Shown here piece by piece: positions 1 to 8,292 of a stretch of DNA of 48,145 nt. A model generated the notes under the pieces. The model saw only the letters and a program-made list of their open reading frames with translations. It was not told the origin of the DNA and ran no database searches. Location of the stretch: NCBI GenBank assembly GCA_004298385.1, contig SCTX01000055.1, forward strand, positions 1-48,145. The letters are read 5' to 3'. The stretch comes from Betaproteobacteria bacterium. GTDB taxonomy: Bacteria; Pseudomonadota; Gammaproteobacteria; Burkholderiales; SG8-39. A program made the position numbers and the translations under genes. Position 1 is the first letter of the stretch; the number at the start of each line of letters is the position of its first letter.

Positions 1-930
1 CAGGAAGAATTCGACGCTCATGGCATCAATATCGTCCCCAACATGGCGGTCACCATGCTCGGGCCGTTGTTGATCCGCTACGGCACCGAGGCGCAAAAAC
101 AGTACTACCTCCCGCGTATCCTGTCGGGGGAGATCCGCTGGTGCCAAGGCTATTCCGAGCCGGGAGCCGGTTCCGACCTGGCCGGGCTGCGCACCAGCGC
201 CGTGCCGGAGAGCGATCACTTCGTCGTCAACGGTCAGAAAACATGGACTTCCTATGCCCATGAATCGGACATGATCTTCATGCTGGTTCGAACCGATAAG
301 GACGCCAAGAAACAGGAAGGCATCAGTTTTCTGCTGGGGGATATGAAGGCGCCCGGCATCACCATACGGCGCATCAAGAACCTCACCGGCAATTCGGAGT
401 TTTGCGAGGTCTTCTTCGACAACGTCAAAGTGCCGAAGGAAAACATCGTGGGCCGACTCAACCAGGGTTGGACCATGGCGAAATCGCTGTTGGGCTCCGA
501 GCGCATCACCATCGGCAGCCCCCGGGTCGCCAAATATCCTCTCAAACTGCTCGGTAAACTCGCCCAGGAAAGGGGCTTGATGCAAGACCCCGAATTTCGC
601 GCACAGTATGACGCGTTACGGTTGGACGTGGCCGATTTGGACGCGGCTTTTGTGCGTTTTGCGGAGGTATTGCGGCGAGGTGAAGAATTGGGTCCGGAGG
701 TGTCTCTGCTGAAGATTTGGATCACCGAGACCTATCAGCGGGTTACCGACCTCATTCTTGAAATTACCGGGGAGGCCGGGGTGCAAGACGAGATGCTGGC
801 CTTGGCCGACGGCGTCCAAGTGCATCCTGCCAATCATTATTTTGCCTCTCGTCCCGCCTCCATTTACGGCGGCACCAACGAGATCCAGCGCAATATTCTC
901 GCCAAGGCAATTCTGGAGTTACCGGGTTGA
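1..930 (+). CDS. acyl-CoA dehydrogenase, C-terminal part (cut by window edge)
   Basis: The reading frame is open from base 1, so the N-terminus lies outside the window; about 309 residues are visible. It reads as the middle beta-domain (WCQGYSEPGAGSDLAGLRT, the flavin/substrate loop) followed by the C-terminal helical domain ending in IYGGTNEIQRNILAKAIL, the standard acyl-CoA dehydrogenase tail. The family oxidises acyl-CoA to enoyl-CoA with FAD and hands electrons to ETF. The position before GTNEIQ is Gly, not the Glu of short-chain enzymes, so the catalytic base must sit elsewhere, as in several FadE-like enzymes. A DUF35 and thiolase-like pair follows closely on the same strand, suggesting one degradation operon. 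The substrate cannot be read from sequence. Confidence 0.95.
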   Translation, partial: QEEFDAHGINIVPNMAVTMLGPLLIRYGTEAQKQYYLPRILSGEIRWCQGYSEPGAGSDLAGLRTSAVPESDHFVVNGQKTWTSYAHESDMIFMLVRTDKDAKKQEGISFLLGDMKAPGITIRRIKNLTGNSEFCEVFFDNVKVPKENIVGRLNQGWTMAKSLLGSERITIGSPRVAKYPLKLLGKLAQERGLMQDPEFRAQYDALRLDVADLDAAFVRFAEVLRRGEELGPEVSLLKIWITETYQRVTDLILEITGEAGVQDEMLALADGVQVHPANHYFASRPASIYGGTNEIQRNILAKAILELPG

Positions 931-974
931 GGGGTTTCTGACGTTACCAAGCACCGTCATAGGGGGCGGATTTC

Positions 975-1367
975 ATGAGCGCGATACAAGACGCGGTGTT
1001 CAACGGGCCGGGTCCGGATAGGGTCTATCAGGAATTCCTGGGAAAAGGCGAGTTACGTATTCAACGCTGCGGCGACTGCGGCAAGCAGGTGTTTTATCCC
1101 CGCTTGACCTGCACTGGTTGCGGTAGCATCGAGCTCGCGTGGGTGCGTCCCTCCGGGCGGGGCACCGTCTACGCGGTGAGCATCGTGAACCGCCAAGCCG
1201 AAAGGGGCGGACCGTACAACGTGGTGCTGGTGGATTTGGCGGAAGGCGCCCGCATGATGGGCCGGGTCGACGGGGTGGATAACGAGCAGGTGAAAATCGG
1301 CATGGCCGTCAAGGCCAAGATCGATAGCAGCGGCAAGACGCCCTTTGTCGTTTTCGACCCCGCATAA
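975..1367 (+). CDS. Zn-ribbon / OB-fold protein (DUF35), acyl-CoA-associated
   Basis: This is a 130-residue protein with a rubredoxin-like zinc ribbon (Cys32, Cys35, Cys46, Cys49 in RCGDCG and CTGCG) followed by an OB-fold half (GRGTVYAVSIVNRQ, VLVDLAEGARMMGRV). DUF35 proteins bind CoA groups and act as obligate partners of thiolase-like enzymes, as in Ltp2-DUF35 aldolases and BbsA-BbsB thiolase. The ATG has a GGGCGG element upstream. The gene ends 9 bp before the thiolase-like gene, the usual tandem arrangement, so it is very likely the subunit partner of that enzyme. The family assignment is firm; the exact reaction is not. Confidence 0.93.
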   Translation: MSAIQDAVFNGPGPDRVYQEFLGKGELRIQRCGDCGKQVFYPRLTCTGCGSIELAWVRPSGRGTVYAVSIVNRQAERGGPYNVVLVDLAEGARMMGRVDGVDNEQVKIGMAVKAKIDSSGKTPFVVFDPA

Positions 1368-1376
1368 GGAGCAATC

Positions 1377-2534
1377 ATGCCCAACAGCATTCGCGGCGCA
1401 GCCGCTATCGTTGGAGCATCTTTGGCCGGTCTCGGGGGAGCGCCCGGCCGCACTTCGGAAGACATCGCTATCGAGGCCAGCTATAAGGCGCTGGCCGAGG
1501 CGGGGCTGACCACTCAGGATGTGGATGCCGTGTTCGGTTCGCTGCCCGGCGACTGCAACCCGTTATCCGGCCTGCTGATGGCGGAAATCATGGGTATTCG
1601 ACCGAAGTTCACCGACAACAACCGTACCGGCGGTTCCACCTTCCTGTCCTATACGCTGATGGCCGCCATGGCCATCAGGCAAGGCTTGTGCGATACGGCA
1701 CTGATTTTCTACGGCAGCAACCAACGCTCCAATACCGGAAAACTGGTTTCCTCGGTGCGTCCCTTCGTCTACGAAGCTTTCTACAATCCTATTTTTCCGG
1801 CGACTTCCTACGCTTTGGCGGCTTCTCGGCACATGCATCAGTACGGAACGACGAGGGAACAGTTGGCTAGCGTTGCCGTGGCCGCCCGCCAATGGGCCAA
1901 CATGAACCCAGAAGCCTTCATGCGAGGGCCCCTGTCGGTGTCGGACGTGCTCAACGCCCGCATGGTGTCGAGTCCCTTCACGGTGAGGGATTGCTGTCTG
2001 ATCACCGACGGCGGCGCCGCGCTGGTGATGGTTTCGGCCAAGCGGGCCAAGGATTTTCCCAAGAAGCCGGTGTATCTTTTGGGGGCGGCGGCTGCCACCA
2101 CCCACATGAACATCATGGCCATGGCCGATCTGACCGAAACCGCCGCCAAGGATTCCGGCCAGCGGGCATTCCAGATGGCCGGGATGAAGCCCGCGGACGT
2201 GGATGTAGTGGAACTGTACGATGCCTTCACCATCAATGCTATTTTGTTCCTGGAAGATTTGGGGTTCTGCAAGAAAGGCGAAGGCGGATCCTTCGTCGCC
2301 AGCGGCGCCATCGCGCCGGGGGGCAGCCTGCCCGTAAACACCAACGGCGGCGGGCTGTCCTGCGTCCACCCCGGGATGTACGGCATGTTTACCCTGGTCG
2401 AAGGGGTGCGGCAGTTGCGCGGGGAATGCGGCGAGCGACAGGTGAAAAACGCTCAGGTGGCGCTGTGCCATGGCAGCGGCGGGGTGCTTTCGAGCCAGAT
2501 CACCAACATCCTCGGGTCTGAAGCCACGCTTTGA
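1377..2534 (+). CDS. thiolase-like / lipid-transfer (SCP-x/Ltp) family protein
   Basis: This 385-residue protein has the thiolase fold. Its start is preceded by AAGGAG. The first-half active-site cysteine of true thiolases is not evident: the corresponding loop reads NNRTGGSTF. The second half keeps ELYDAFTINAI and a GGGLSCVHPG motif in place of the thiolase GHP motif. That pattern is typical of non-condensing thiolase homologues that pair with DUF35 proteins, such as Ltp2-type retro-aldolases. Pairing with the gene just upstream supports a two-subunit complex acting on a CoA-bound intermediate. Whether it is an aldolase or a thiolase cannot be settled from sequence alone. Confidence 0.9.
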   Translation: MPNSIRGAAAIVGASLAGLGGAPGRTSEDIAIEASYKALAEAGLTTQDVDAVFGSLPGDCNPLSGLLMAEIMGIRPKFTDNNRTGGSTFLSYTLMAAMAIRQGLCDTALIFYGSNQRSNTGKLVSSVRPFVYEAFYNPIFPATSYALAASRHMHQYGTTREQLASVAVAARQWANMNPEAFMRGPLSVSDVLNARMVSSPFTVRDCCLITDGGAALVMVSAKRAKDFPKKPVYLLGAAAATTHMNIMAMADLTETAAKDSGQRAFQMAGMKPADVDVVELYDAFTINAILFLEDLGFCKKGEGGSFVASGAIAPGGSLPVNTNGGGLSCVHPGMYGMFTLVEGVRQLRGECGERQVKNAQVALCHGSGGVLSSQITNILGSEATL

Positions 2535-2632
2535 TGACGGTCATAGGCGCCCCCCCGGCGGGTATCTACCCGGCGGAGACGAGGATTTTCCGCGGCGATC
2601 GCTCGACTCCAAGCCTGGTTCGGGAGAATCCT

Positions 2633-2662
2633 ATGGCCGTTTTATCGAGAAAGTCGCGATGA
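2633..2662 (+). CDS. possible 9-residue leader peptide before the DMT transporter
   Basis: An ATG with a good GGGAGAA ribosome site at a normal distance opens a 9-codon frame (MAVLSRKSR) whose TGA overlaps the ATG of the transporter gene as ATGA. It may couple translation into the transporter start, which itself has only a weak ribosome site, or it may be chance. Confidence 0.2.
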   Translation: MAVLSRKSR

Positions 2663-3582
2663 ACCATTCTATTGCCCTCCGGGTCACGGGCCTGCTGTCG
2701 CGCATCCCGAGACGGGCGCGGGGAATGTTGCTCGCCATGATAGCGGCGGCTTCGTTTACTTTGCTGCACACCTCGGTGCGATATGCCTCCAAGGAATTGC
2801 ATGTTTTCGAGATTACGTTTTTTCGTTATTTCTTCGCTCTGCTATTTCTGTTGCCCGGTCTAGTCAAGAGCCGCTTCGGCATCCTGCAGACATCCAAGCT
2901 GCGTTTGCACTTGATCCGCAGCGTCCTGCTGATGTTGTCGATGTGGTCCCTGTTCACGGCTCTCAGCATTACGCCTCTGGCGCAAGTGACGGCCCTGAGC
3001 TTTATCGCGCCGGTGTTCGGGACCATCATGGCTATTTTGATCTTGAAGGAGCGTTCCACGTTAAGCCGTTGGCTCGCGGTTTTGTTCGGGTTCATCGGGA
3101 TGCTGGTGGTACTGCGTCCCGGCATCATCGAAATTAGCTTGGGCCCGTTATTGGCGGTGTTTGGAGCGTTGATGTGGGGCCTGTCCACCCTGGTCATCAA
3201 GATGATGGCGCAGACCGAATCCAGCAGCACCCAGGTAACTTATATGGCGGTGATAGTGGCGCCGCTGACTTTCATCGGGGCATGGTTCGTTTGGGAGTGG
3301 CCCACTTGGCACGTGCTTCCGGCACTCATCTTCATGGCTTTCATCGCCACCGTAGGGCAGTTCGCTTACACCAAGTCATTCATGCTGGCCGATGCGACGG
3401 CGCTGATGCCCCTGGATTTCACCCGTATGCTGTGGGCGTCCCTCCTGGGTTATCTGCTGTTCGGGGAAATCCCGGGCCTGTGGACTTGGGTGGGGGGGAC
3501 GATCATTTTCTGCAGTGCGGCCTATATCACTCTGCGGGAGGCCAAATCCGGGACCCCGGCAACTGCCGAAGCCGTGAGTTAA
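2659..3582 (+). CDS. EamA/DMT-superfamily inner-membrane transporter
   Basis: This is a 307-residue protein with about ten hydrophobic segments in two repeated EamA halves (first half from MLLAMIAAASFTLLHTSV, second half from LGPLLAVFGALMWGLSTLVI). RhaT/EamA exporters of this size move amino acids, metabolites or drugs out of the cell; the substrate is unknown. I chose the ATG at 2659 because the frame upstream is Pro/Gly/Arg-rich, overlaps the preceding gene and does not look like the family. It lies 124 bp after the thiolase-like gene. The gap contains a perfect GC-rich inverted repeat, CGGGTA-TC-TACCCG at 2559-2572, with no T-run. Confidence 0.9.
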   Translation: MNHSIALRVTGLLSRIPRRARGMLLAMIAAASFTLLHTSVRYASKELHVFEITFFRYFFALLFLLPGLVKSRFGILQTSKLRLHLIRSVLLMLSMWSLFTALSITPLAQVTALSFIAPVFGTIMAILILKERSTLSRWLAVLFGFIGMLVVLRPGIIEISLGPLLAVFGALMWGLSTLVIKMMAQTESSSTQVTYMAVIVAPLTFIGAWFVWEWPTWHVLPALIFMAFIATVGQFAYTKSFMLADATALMPLDFTRMLWASLLGYLLFGEIPGLWTWVGGTIIFCSAAYITLREAKSGTPATAEAVS

Positions 3583-3738
3583 GCTTCGGGCCGATGAGCG
3601 CGGGATTATTGCGGACGCCAGCGAAAGCCGGCAATGCGCCGGATGTGAACTGAAAATGGGCGAATAGCCGCGAACCCAGCACCCGTTCCGGGATCCAGGA
3701 TTCCCAGGCGACGAAGGTCAAGCCCGCTCCCGCCGCGG

Positions 3739-5385
3739 CTAGTAGGCGGGCGTCGCCGGGGCGATCGGTTCCGGCAGCCCCGTTTGTTGCCGGCGTCCCC
3801 CAAGGGAATTTCCTTCGGGACGTCCCCCAAGGGGACTTCCTTCGGGGCGTCCCACGACACCCATAGCCCAGGCCGGGATCAAGGTGATCGCGAACAGTAT
3901 GGATATAATTATGAATCCATCCTGAAAGCCCATAGCGCTGGCCCGGGCGGAAATCACCTGTCCCAGAAAGTGGAGGGCTCCGGATCGTTGCAAATCCTCC
4001 GAAGCGCCGCCTTGGGCCAATAATTGGCCGGTCAATCTGAGGAATTCGGCAGTCGCCGTATTGGCGGGGGTTTGCAACTCCGTAAGGGCGTCGCTGTGAA
4101 AAAAAGTGCGGCGATCTCGCATGACGGTGAGCAGGTTTACCCCGATGGCGCCCCCCAACTGGCGGAAAAAATTGATCATCCCGGAGCCTTGTCCCAGCAG
4201 TTCCGGGCTGAGGGAACGCAAGGCCCCGGCATTAAGGGGGGGATTGACCAAGCCGATGCTGATCCAGCTAAATAGGATGAGCAGGGAGATGTGCCAGAAA
4301 GAGCTGTTCGCGTTTAAGCGGGACATTAGATAAGCGCAAACGGAAAAGCAGAATAAACCGACGAATACCGGTTGATGCGGGGGGAGCCGGTCGCCCAATC
4401 GTCCGGCCAGAGGGAACACAATCGCCAGGGCCAAGCCTCCCGGCATCATAATGAGCCCCGATTCGGTGGGGGTGAAGCGCTGAATGGTTTGGGCAAATTG
4501 GGGCACCAGATAGGTGAAACCGAACAGCCCAAGCCCGATGGTGAACGCCACCGCGCTGGCCGCGGCAAAACGCTGGTTGGAAAAAATCCGCAAATCCAGC
4601 AGCGGGTGGGAGGTGCGGGATTCCCACATGAGAAACCCGACCAAGAGCAGTGCCGCGGAGATCAGCAGGCCCAGGATGGTGCTGGAACCCCATCCTTCCC
4701 GCTGCCCGTTGGACAAGCCGATCAGCAGGCATCCCATGAATGCCAGCATAATCAGGAATCCCTGCCAGTCCAGGCGGATCCTCTGGGCTCCGGGCGCCTT
4801 TCCGGGCATGTAGAGGATTCCCGCCACGATCCCGATGATGCTGGTGGGCACCGTCATGAAAAACACATAACGCCAGTTGAAGGCGTCGATGAGCATACCT
4901 CCGATCGTCGGACCGAAAACCGGGGCCAGCACAATGCCGATGCCGTAGATACCCATGGCCTGGCCGCGCTTGTCGGGGGGGGAAATTCTGAACAAGGTGT
5001 ACATGGCCAGGGGCATCATCACGCCCGCCATGGCGCCCTGGGCGATGCGGCTGGCGATGAGAATGGCCGCGTTGGGGGCCAATCCCCCCATTATCGACGC
5101 CGCGAGGAATATGCCGAGAGCGGCGACAAAGGTATTGCGCTCGCCGAAACTTTGCACCAGCCAGGCATTGAGCATCATGGTGGCCGTTACCGCCGCCAAA
5201 GTTCCGGAGAACAGCCATTGGGCGTGATCCTGGCTCATGCCGAAAGCGCCCTGAATCTGGGGAATGGCCACATTGATGATGGTGGTGGCCAATACCGCCG
5301 ACAAGGCCCCCAGCATCACCGTGACGGTGATGACCCAGCGCTGGGCGGACGAGGGGATTTCCGGGTCAGCGCTTGCGGATGTCAA
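3739..5385 (-). CDS. MFS multidrug exporter, DHA2 (EmrB/QacA) family
   Basis: The 548-residue protein has about 14 transmembrane segments and the DHA2 signatures NVAIPQIQGAFG near the N-terminus and GPTIGGMLIDAFNWRYVFF (motif C region). The proton-coupled EmrB partner normally works with an HlyD-type adaptor, and that gene lies directly upstream with a 20 bp overlap. Anything extruded is likely a hydrophobic toxic compound. The last 35 or so residues are odd: after the final helix the protein reads GRPEGSPLGGRPEGNSLGG, encoded by a tandem DNA repeat rather than by family sequence, so the original C-terminus has been extended or replaced. Confidence 0.95.
   Translation of the reverse strand: MTSASADPEIPSSAQRWVITVTVMLGALSAVLATTIINVAIPQIQGAFGMSQDHAQWLFSGTLAAVTATMMLNAWLVQSFGERNTFVAALGIFLAASIMGGLAPNAAILIASRIAQGAMAGVMMPLAMYTLFRISPPDKRGQAMGIYGIGIVLAPVFGPTIGGMLIDAFNWRYVFFMTVPTSIIGIVAGILYMPGKAPGAQRIRLDWQGFLIMLAFMGCLLIGLSNGQREGWGSSTILGLLISAALLLVGFLMWESRTSHPLLDLRIFSNQRFAAASAVAFTIGLGLFGFTYLVPQFAQTIQRFTPTESGLIMMPGGLALAIVFPLAGRLGDRLPPHQPVFVGLFCFSVCAYLMSRLNANSSFWHISLLILFSWISIGLVNPPLNAGALRSLSPELLGQGSGMINFFRQLGGAIGVNLLTVMRDRRTFFHSDALTELQTPANTATAEFLRLTGQLLAQGGASEDLQRSGALHFLGQVISARASAMGFQDGFIIISILFAITLIPAWAMGVVGRPEGSPLGGRPEGNSLGGRRQQTGLPEPIAPATPAY
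3794..3847. repeat. two tandem 27 bp quasi-palindromic repeat units inside the MFS 3' end
   Basis: Two units lie at 3794-3820 and 3821-3847 and differ at only a few positions; a third begins with CGTCCCA. Each unit is itself nearly self-complementary (CCAAGGG with CCTTCGGG). They read as repeated GRPEG-x-x-LGG in the MFS protein. The look is that of an intergenic palindromic repeat that has landed in, or been captured by, the 3' end of the gene. Confidence 0.75.
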
Positions 5386-6502
5386 TGTCCACCTCCACCA
5401 TCATGCCGGGGCGCAACAGGACATCCTTTTGCTCGAACAGCAGCCTCACCGGCAGCCGCTGGGTGACCTTGGTGAAGTTGCCGCTGGGGTTGGGGTCCGG
5501 CAGCAAGGCGAATTTGCTGGTGGCGGTGCGTCCTACGCGGTAGACGATGGCGGTAAATTTGCGCCCGGGGTAGGCGTCTACCACGACATCGGCTTTTTGC
5601 CCCAACTCGACATCGGCGATGTCCGTCTCCTTGACGTTGGCCGCGATCCAGATTTTGTCGGGATCGTGGAACAGGGCCAGGCGCTGGCCGGCGAAGACGT
5701 ATTCGCCTTTGTTGGCGAAGGTCTTGACGATCATGCCGCCGGCGGGCGCCGTGATGTCGCGGTCGTTCAAATCGGCATGCTGCCGCTGGATTTGGGTGTG
5801 CAGTTCATCGCGTTGCTTGGCCAGCACCGCCAGTTGGCCCTGCAGCACCCGGAGCTGCTTGCGCTTGCCTCCAGCCACCGCCAGGCTGCCTTTTGCCACC
5901 GCCACTCCGGCCCGGAATTTGCGGTAATTTTCCTGGGCCGTGAGGTAAGTCGCATGGGCCCGGCTCAAGCCTTGCGGGGAAATCCACTTGGCTGCGGCCA
6001 GTTCCCGCGCCCGCTGATAGTCGTCCTTGGCCTGATCGAGTTCGGGACCCATGGCGGCCAACGCCGCTTCCGCCGCGGTTACCGAACTGCTTTCCTGCTG
6101 TACTTGGCCCAGGGTTTCTTCGTCCACCTGGGTGATCTGGGCTTTTACCAGGGCGGTCTGATCGTCCAATGCCGCCAATCTTGCCTCCAAGCCTTTAAGT
6201 TGCAGTCGCGAGTCCCGAGCGTCGATGCGGGCCAGCACTTGCCCTTGTTTGACCGCATCGCCTTCGATGATCGGCAAGTCGACAACCCAGCCGGATACCC
6301 GGCTGGCAATGACGATGACTTCCCCGTCTACGCTGGCGTCTTCACTGAAAATATGGGTGCTTCTGTGATGCACCCAACGACCGATCCAGACCGCGGCGAG
6401 AACCGCCACGACCAGCAGGATCCAAAATCGCGGGCCCGCCGGCAGCCGGTTTTTCAGGGAGGAATAGCTGCGGGCGCTGTCGGGGGAAGAGGGTTGTTCC
6501 AT
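5366..6502 (-). CDS. HlyD/EmrA-family membrane fusion protein
   Basis: The 378-residue adaptor has one N-terminal membrane helix (about residues 27-43, WILLVVAVLAAVWIGRW), a split lipoyl/biotinyl-like domain (SEDASVDGEVIVIASRVSG and ITAPAGGMIVKTFANKGEYV) around a long alpha-hairpin, and a C-terminal beta-barrel with PGMMVEVDID. EmrA-type adaptors bridge the inner-membrane pump to the outer-membrane channel. The gene overlaps the downstream MFS gene and lies 36 bp after the CoA-transferase, so the three may be co-transcribed. No outer-membrane factor gene is present nearby. Confidence 0.93.
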   Translation of the reverse strand: MEQPSSPDSARSYSSLKNRLPAGPRFWILLVVAVLAAVWIGRWVHHRSTHIFSEDASVDGEVIVIASRVSGWVVDLPIIEGDAVKQGQVLARIDARDSRLQLKGLEARLAALDDQTALVKAQITQVDEETLGQVQQESSSVTAAEAALAAMGPELDQAKDDYQRARELAAAKWISPQGLSRAHATYLTAQENYRKFRAGVAVAKGSLAVAGGKRKQLRVLQGQLAVLAKQRDELHTQIQRQHADLNDRDITAPAGGMIVKTFANKGEYVFAGQRLALFHDPDKIWIAANVKETDIADVELGQKADVVVDAYPGRKFTAIVYRVGRTATSKFALLPDPNPSGNFTKVTQRLPVRLLFEQKDVLLRPGMMVEVDIDIRKR

Positions 6503-6538
6503 CTGAGCGGCTTTAAGGGAAGAGTTTCCAGTTTGTGT

Positions 6539-7747
6539 TTATTTTTTGGTGCCTCCGGATCCTCTGGCCACTCCGGCAGACACCAGTCCATCGATTTCTT
6601 GTCTTGAATATCCCGCCTCCTCCAGGATCTCCGCGGTGTGTTCTCCCAACAGCGGAGCATGCCGCCGAATCGCCGGCGGCGTGTCCGACCAGCGGGTCGG
6701 GATGCCCATACTGCGGATGCGCCCCTCGGAAGGATGCTCCACCCACTCGAAGAATCCGACCTGTTTCAGATGGGCATCTTGCAACAGGCTGGAGGGAGTA
6801 TGCAGGGGCATCACCGGAATATCGGCTTTTTCCAGAGCTTCCAGCCATTCTGCGGTGGTACGGGTCGCCATCGTCTCGGTGACGAAGGCGTACAAGGCAT
6901 CGACGTTCTTGGTCCGGCTCCCCATGTCGGCGAAACGCGGATCCACCAATAGGTCTTCGCGCCCGATCATGTTGCAGAAGCTGTGCCAATGTTTGTCGAT
7001 GTAGATGAGAACGCAGACGTAGCCGTCCTTTGTTTTGCACGGCCGGCGGTCCTTGGCCAACAGCCGGACGTAGCCCGCGCTGCCCATGGGTGGATCGAAG
7101 GTCTCGCCGAACATGTGATCCGACAATACGAACTGGGTCATGGTCTCGAACATCGGCACCTCGATGGCCTGCCCCCGTCCGCTACGCTCTCGGGCGTAGA
7201 GAGCCGCCGTCACGGCGTAGACCGCGGTCAAGCCGGTGGTGCGATCGCAAATGTTGGTAGGCAGATAGCGAGGTTCGCCGCTTACCTGCCCCACCAGGGA
7301 AGGCAGGGATACCGCCCCCTGGATCAAGTCGTCGAGGGCCGGCTTGCCAGCGTAGGGGCCGTCTTCGCCGAATCCATAGGCGCCGCAATAGATGATCCGG
7401 GAGTTCACCGCCGCCACTTCTTCGTAGCTCAAACCCAGTCTGCCCATGGAACCCGGCCGCAGATTGAACAACAGCACGTCGGCCCGCTCTATCAGACGCA
7501 TCAGCGCGCGCAAGCCGTCCGGCTGCCGCAGATCCAATGCGATGCTGCGTTTGTTGCGATTGAGGGCCAGGTACATGGGCCCCATCCCCTTGCTGCGGCT
7601 GGGACCGATATGCCGTACGGTATCCCCCTCCGGAGACTCCACCTTGATGACATCCGCTCCCAGGTCCGCCAGAATCTGCGTGGCGAACGGGCCCATCACC
7701 ACCGTGGTGAGATCGACAATTTTGACGCCGGCCAACGGTCCCTGCAT
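6539..7747 (-). CDS. class III (CaiB/BaiF family) CoA-transferase
   Basis: The 402-residue protein starts with PLAGVKIVDLTTVVMGPFATQ, the classic family III opening, and carries the expected catalytic Asp in the segment NICDRTTGL, followed by ERSGRGQAIEVPMFE. These enzymes move CoA between carboxylic acids through an aspartyl-CoA anhydride. The start is supported by AGGAG eight bases upstream. Nearby acyl-CoA dehydrogenases, DUF35 and thiolase-like genes suggest it activates the acid degraded by this cluster. The substrate cannot be named. Confidence 0.95.
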   Translation of the reverse strand: MQGPLAGVKIVDLTTVVMGPFATQILADLGADVIKVESPEGDTVRHIGPSRSKGMGPMYLALNRNKRSIALDLRQPDGLRALMRLIERADVLLFNLRPGSMGRLGLSYEEVAAVNSRIIYCGAYGFGEDGPYAGKPALDDLIQGAVSLPSLVGQVSGEPRYLPTNICDRTTGLTAVYAVTAALYARERSGRGQAIEVPMFETMTQFVLSDHMFGETFDPPMGSAGYVRLLAKDRRPCKTKDGYVCVLIYIDKHWHSFCNMIGREDLLVDPRFADMGSRTKNVDALYAFVTETMATRTTAEWLEALEKADIPVMPLHTPSSLLQDAHLKQVGFFEWVEHPSEGRIRSMGIPTRWSDTPPAIRRHAPLLGEHTAEILEEAGYSRQEIDGLVSAGVARGSGGTKK

Positions 7748-7808
7748 GGATAAGCTCCTATGAACGGCCGGGTATTCCCCGGCCGCATTTTGTTGCGGCT
7801 AATTGAAT

Positions 7809-8121
7809 TTACGCCAGATTGAATTCGGCTAAAGCAATTTCCGGAGTCACGTCGTCGAACCAGACTTTCAGCGCATCGCCGATTTTCACCTTGGAAGGAT
7901 CGCCAGTGACGACATTGGTCATCATCCGCGGACCTTCCACTAGGTACAAACGACTATCGCGCCGATCCGGGTCGTGCCGGAGAGCGTCAAGGACAACGGG
8001 TGTTCGGCCTTGCCCGATTGCTCGGTGTAATAGTAGCACACCCCGTTGGCGCGGAACCGCGCCGGCACCTCCCCGGATTGAAGTTCGGCGCCGGTACTTC
8101 TTCCATGACGAACTGCTCCAT
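7809..8121 (-). pseudogene. frameshifted remnant with the C-terminus of a DUF35 OB-fold protein
   Basis: The last 50 or so codons read RLYLVEGPRMMTNVV, PSKVKIGDALKVWFDD and end in LAEFNLA, a recognisable DUF35 OB-fold C-terminus. Upstream the coherent protein signal jumps frame: an ATG at 8121 opens MEQFVMEEVPAPNFNPG, a second frame gives FRANGVCYYYTEQSGKAEHP, and neither joins the OB-fold frame. No zinc-ribbon half is found. I read this as a decayed gene or a fusion of two gene ends. It is the second DUF35 trace in this region. Confidence 0.6.
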
Positions 8122-8129
8122 GCCGCCCG

Positions 8130-8282
8130 TCACATCGACTGCATGCGCTTCAGTTCCGCTCCGAGCTGTTCAGCCGTTTTATAGGCAACGCCGAATGCGC
8201 CCATCGCGCCGGCCAGGAAACACAGTGACTGCACGGCTTCGACCTGAGCAAAATGGGGTTCAGAGTAATCATGCTCCGCCCC
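8130..8282 (-). pseudogene. unrecognised C-terminal gene fragment
   Basis: On the minus strand, one frame without a plausible start reads SEPHFAQVEAVQSLCFLAG, continues with AYKTAEQLGAELKRMQSM and stops at 8130. The composition is protein-like, while the frame with an ATG (MITLNPILLRS) is not. It lies between the acyl-CoA dehydrogenase stop and the DUF35 remnant and looks like the surviving 3' end of a deleted gene. I do not recognise the family. Confidence 0.4.
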
Positions 8283-8292
8283 CCTTTTTTCG

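Noticed and set aside
4372-6607. Long plus-strand frames opposite the MFS and HlyD genes
   Set aside because: They lack coherent domains and lie antisense to well-supported genes.
975-7747. A toluene-type benzylsuccinate (bbs) operon, suggested by DUF35, thiolase-like, CoA-transferase and acyl-CoA dehydrogenase genes
   Set aside because: Only one CoA-transferase is present, the gene order is broken by transporters on the other strand, and no dehydrogenase/hydratase set was seen. Family resemblance alone does not support it.
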